Notes under the pieces: model-generated | What the model was told of the DNA's origin: nothing | Seen by the model: only the letters and a program-made list of their open reading frames with translations | Databases searched by the model: none | Source: Symsagittifera roscoffensis | Lineage: Eukaryota; Xenacoelomorpha; Acoela; Convolutidae | DNA length: 64,000 nucleotides | Direction of reading: 5' to 3' | NCBI RefSeq assembly: GCF_963678635.1 | Contig: NC_087068.1 | Span: 43,363,649-43,427,648 of the forward strand | Translations under genes and position numbers: made by a program | Part shown: piece after piece, positions 61,891-64,000 of the stretch | Layout: every line of letters starts with the position of its first letter | Position numbering within the stretch: the first letter of the stretch is position 1

Positions 61891-64000
61891 CGACAGGGGT
61901 GAGGGTGTCGCGGGGTTGCTTTCTATACTCCGTCAGGGCTACATACAACGAGCCTGCCGCATCCAGCTCTTTCCCTTCTTGCCTCATTTCCACCTGTTCC
62001 AATCCGTAAGGTGCTCGATACTTGCTCGTGACAAACTTCATCTCGTCCTTCAGCGCAATGTGTCCCTCTTCTACGACCATCCTGCCATCATCCCATATCG
62101 GTGATCCATTCTCCAGGCTCGCCCGATCAAGCGTTCTCAAGATTTAATTTAGTTAATTTTGATATCGCAGATGTGGAAATAGACCACCGCCGTATATCCA
62201 ATGAAGAAGGGATCCTAGCCATCGGTGAACTCCACTTGCTGTTTCTCTACTGTAGCTCTCGCGAATAGGGATGGTACTACCAGGGGGCTGTTCATCCCCA
62301 TGGTCATTCTCCTGACTGTTTGAAACTCAGGAATGGTCGCGGGTAAGACTTCCTTCTCCAGTGTCGCCTCCAGCTCCTTCTTTACCAACTCAAATCTCTT
62401 TTTCCACGCGGGGATTCTCAAGATCTCTTGTCCATTCGCCGTCAGGGGATTCAGGTTCCAAAACGTGGGATACGTCTCTATGGGGCCTTCACGTTTTCCA
62501 CCTATCCTGCACTGCAGTTGCCCCCGGAAATTGAATTCCACCAACTCGGGATCTTTCACCTTCCCAAAGAGCACTGTGTTACTCATCCGCGCCCTGAGCA
62601 CCTCTTGTTGACACCAGTTCAGCGCCGTCCCATCCAACAAGCTTATTAAGCTCACGTGCACTACTGAATGGCGGTATGCAGCCACTAGAGGGTCAGGAAA
62701 GGCGTAAGTTACCGCTGGTCCGTAGATACAAGTCACAACTTCCTCTAGTCCCCTGATCATTCCCACCGGTCTGACCTCATCGCCAGGCATAGATCCGTCA
62801 CTAGAGGGATACCACCATTCGCCTCCCTCCATTCCTCTCTAGTCCTCGGGTTCTTTTCTTCACCGGTAATGTGTCGGTTCTGCATCAGTAGATATTCCAC
62901 CAGCAAAGTCTTCAGTCCCGCCGTGCACTTGTATGAACAAGTGTCTATGCTCAAGTGGGTTTTTCCCATCGACAGGGGTTCTCCTTATTTCATCAGCCGA
63001 TGGAATGACACCAATTCGCCATGACTTCCGGAATGACACCAATTCGGCTAACAAGAGGCTTATGGGCACCAGCGCCAGATATCCATCAATCCGAAGTGTC
63101 TCCACACCCCGGCTGAACATATACGCTGGTCCCATGTTAAACAGGTATCTCGGGTAAACTAAGTATAGGGATAACAGGAGACTTATGGGCATGTTCAAGA
63201 GTTCTTGCACAAAGGCCCCAAAAATGGTATCTTTTGCACAAAACACTCCAGCCATGTATCTCTTCTCCCAACAAGGACTCAAGAATTCCAGTATCTCGTG
63301 ATCTCTCCTCGTCCTCAGCTCACCTTTTGCATGTTCCCGCAAGAATCCTCCAATGGTGACCTCATTAATTGACGTGACAAACCTGGCCACCGTCATCTCC
63401 CTGCTCTCGGCTACCTCCAATTGTTCCTCGAGAAATTCACAGATCTGCTTCACGAGAGGTGGGGCACTCTCCCTTGTCTTGTCAGTAGCATTCTCGAGTC
63501 TGGGTGTTAAAAACGGCCACTTGCCTCTCTCTTGCGTTAGTCGATACACCATCGACTCTAGTTGCTTCTCAGTCGCAGCCACGAATTTCCTTTCGTTGCT
63601 TGGTCCCTTTGATTTGCTCGTGGAACTCGTGATGGTCACGTCCATGCCTCGGAACCACAAGCTGGCTGTCAGGTGACTTATTATCGGGTGGTCATCCCCT
63701 ATTGTCGGACTGAATTTCAGCTGCCTGGCAAAGTTCGAGATCTCGAGTAAGAGGACCTCATCCAGCACAATGAGTATATCTGCTAATTCATAGAATCCCC
63801 TCAAGGCATGGGATACGTCCGCCCACGCCGCCGCCAGTTCTGACTTCCGTATTCTCAAGTTCGTAGGTTCCAGCTCTCGGTTGGGAGCTGCCATCAGGAT
63901 CCGCCATGCGTTCCCTTCAGCTATCAGAATCAAAATAGCATACACAAACTGCAGAGCAAGGGGGCATGCTTGCGTATCCGGGGGATGTCATGAATACCAC
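61841..64000 (-). pseudogene. Diverged ORF-B homologue, frameshifted, partial at window edge
   Basis: Matches ORF-B in order: SPGYASMPP then a frame change in a C-run near 63965; AAPNRELEPTNLR, ALRGF and GDDHPIISHL (the Asp-His block of the degenerate SGNH-like domain) in the frame 63945-62860; LLMQNRHITGE and GGIPLVTDLCLAMR in 62969-62757; IYGPAVTYAFPD, LDGTALNWCQQ and FWNLNP in 62832-62215; RAPYGLEQVEM in 62140-61841. At least four frame changes separate the pieces. The conserved middle block is the strongest evidence that ORF-B was a real, selected protein across the family. Frame remnants between 62214 and 62141 were not resolved. Confidence 0.8.

Larger units (their letters stand above)
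58015..64000 (-). mobile_element. Diverged relative of the giant element: accessory polyprotein region
   Basis: The minus strand carries, in order, a broken homologue of ORF-B (64000-61841), the long ORF-C (61890-59434) and further broken frames to 58015. Protein-level similarity to ORF-B of the first element is clear, but the DNA is strongly diverged, so it is a separate family member. Its upstream part (pol, ORF-A) lies beyond the right edge. Confidence 0.8.

Overview
The window looks like repeat-rich DNA from an invertebrate animal genome. I found no host single-copy gene, rRNA, tRNA or CRISPR array. Nearly everything recognisable is a retroelement: Ty3/gypsy-like LTR elements, a Penelope-like element (PLE), and CR1/jockey-like non-LTR elements (LINEs), some with PHD fingers. 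This mix indicates a metazoan; I cannot fix the phylum (nematode and cnidarian are both plausible). The large-element coding sequence is clearly richer in GC than the AT-rich LINE graveyard between about 24 and 43 kb.

Region 1 (about 1-23.6 kb, minus strand) is one giant gypsy-like element. Reading right to left it has a long non-coding leader with a repeated CCTCCGG motif, gag with two CCHC knuckles, protease-RT-RNase H in a second frame, and integrase back in the gag frame with a macro-like domain at its C-terminus. After a short gap comes a very long accessory reading frame in the env position. That frame (ORF-A plus ORF-B here) carries an SGNH/GDSL hydrolase domain, a second degenerate SGNH-like domain and a large region I do not recognise. 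A 16-bp tandem duplication breaks it into two ORFs. A 4.65-kb segment of it is then tandemly repeated, almost without divergence, up to the left edge.

Region 2 (24.1-43.5 kb) is a graveyard. It holds a 5'-truncated Penelope-like element with a PHD finger inserted inside its RT and a hammerhead-like core at its 3' end. It also holds two PHD-bearing CR1-like LINEs pointing at each other (27.2-31.3 kb plus; 39.6-35.0 kb minus), a decayed LINE between them, and a fourth LINE whose RT catalytic segment is tandemly triplicated.

Region 3 (41.0-57.2 kb) is a nested segmental-duplication array. Units of LINE tail (L), retroelement 3' end (P) and integrase/macro remnant plus LTR-like sequence (Q) occur as L-P, L-P-Q, P-Q. 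P-Q is a deletion derivative of the giant element family.

Region 4 (58.0-64.0 kb, minus strand) is a diverged, decaying relative of the same family. It covers the ORF-B homologue and a further long ORF (ORF-C), so the accessory frame is conserved between family members and extends beyond what region 1 shows. Together they define a giant retroelement lineage with a macro-like domain on its polymerase polyprotein and a very large SGNH-containing accessory protein of unknown role.
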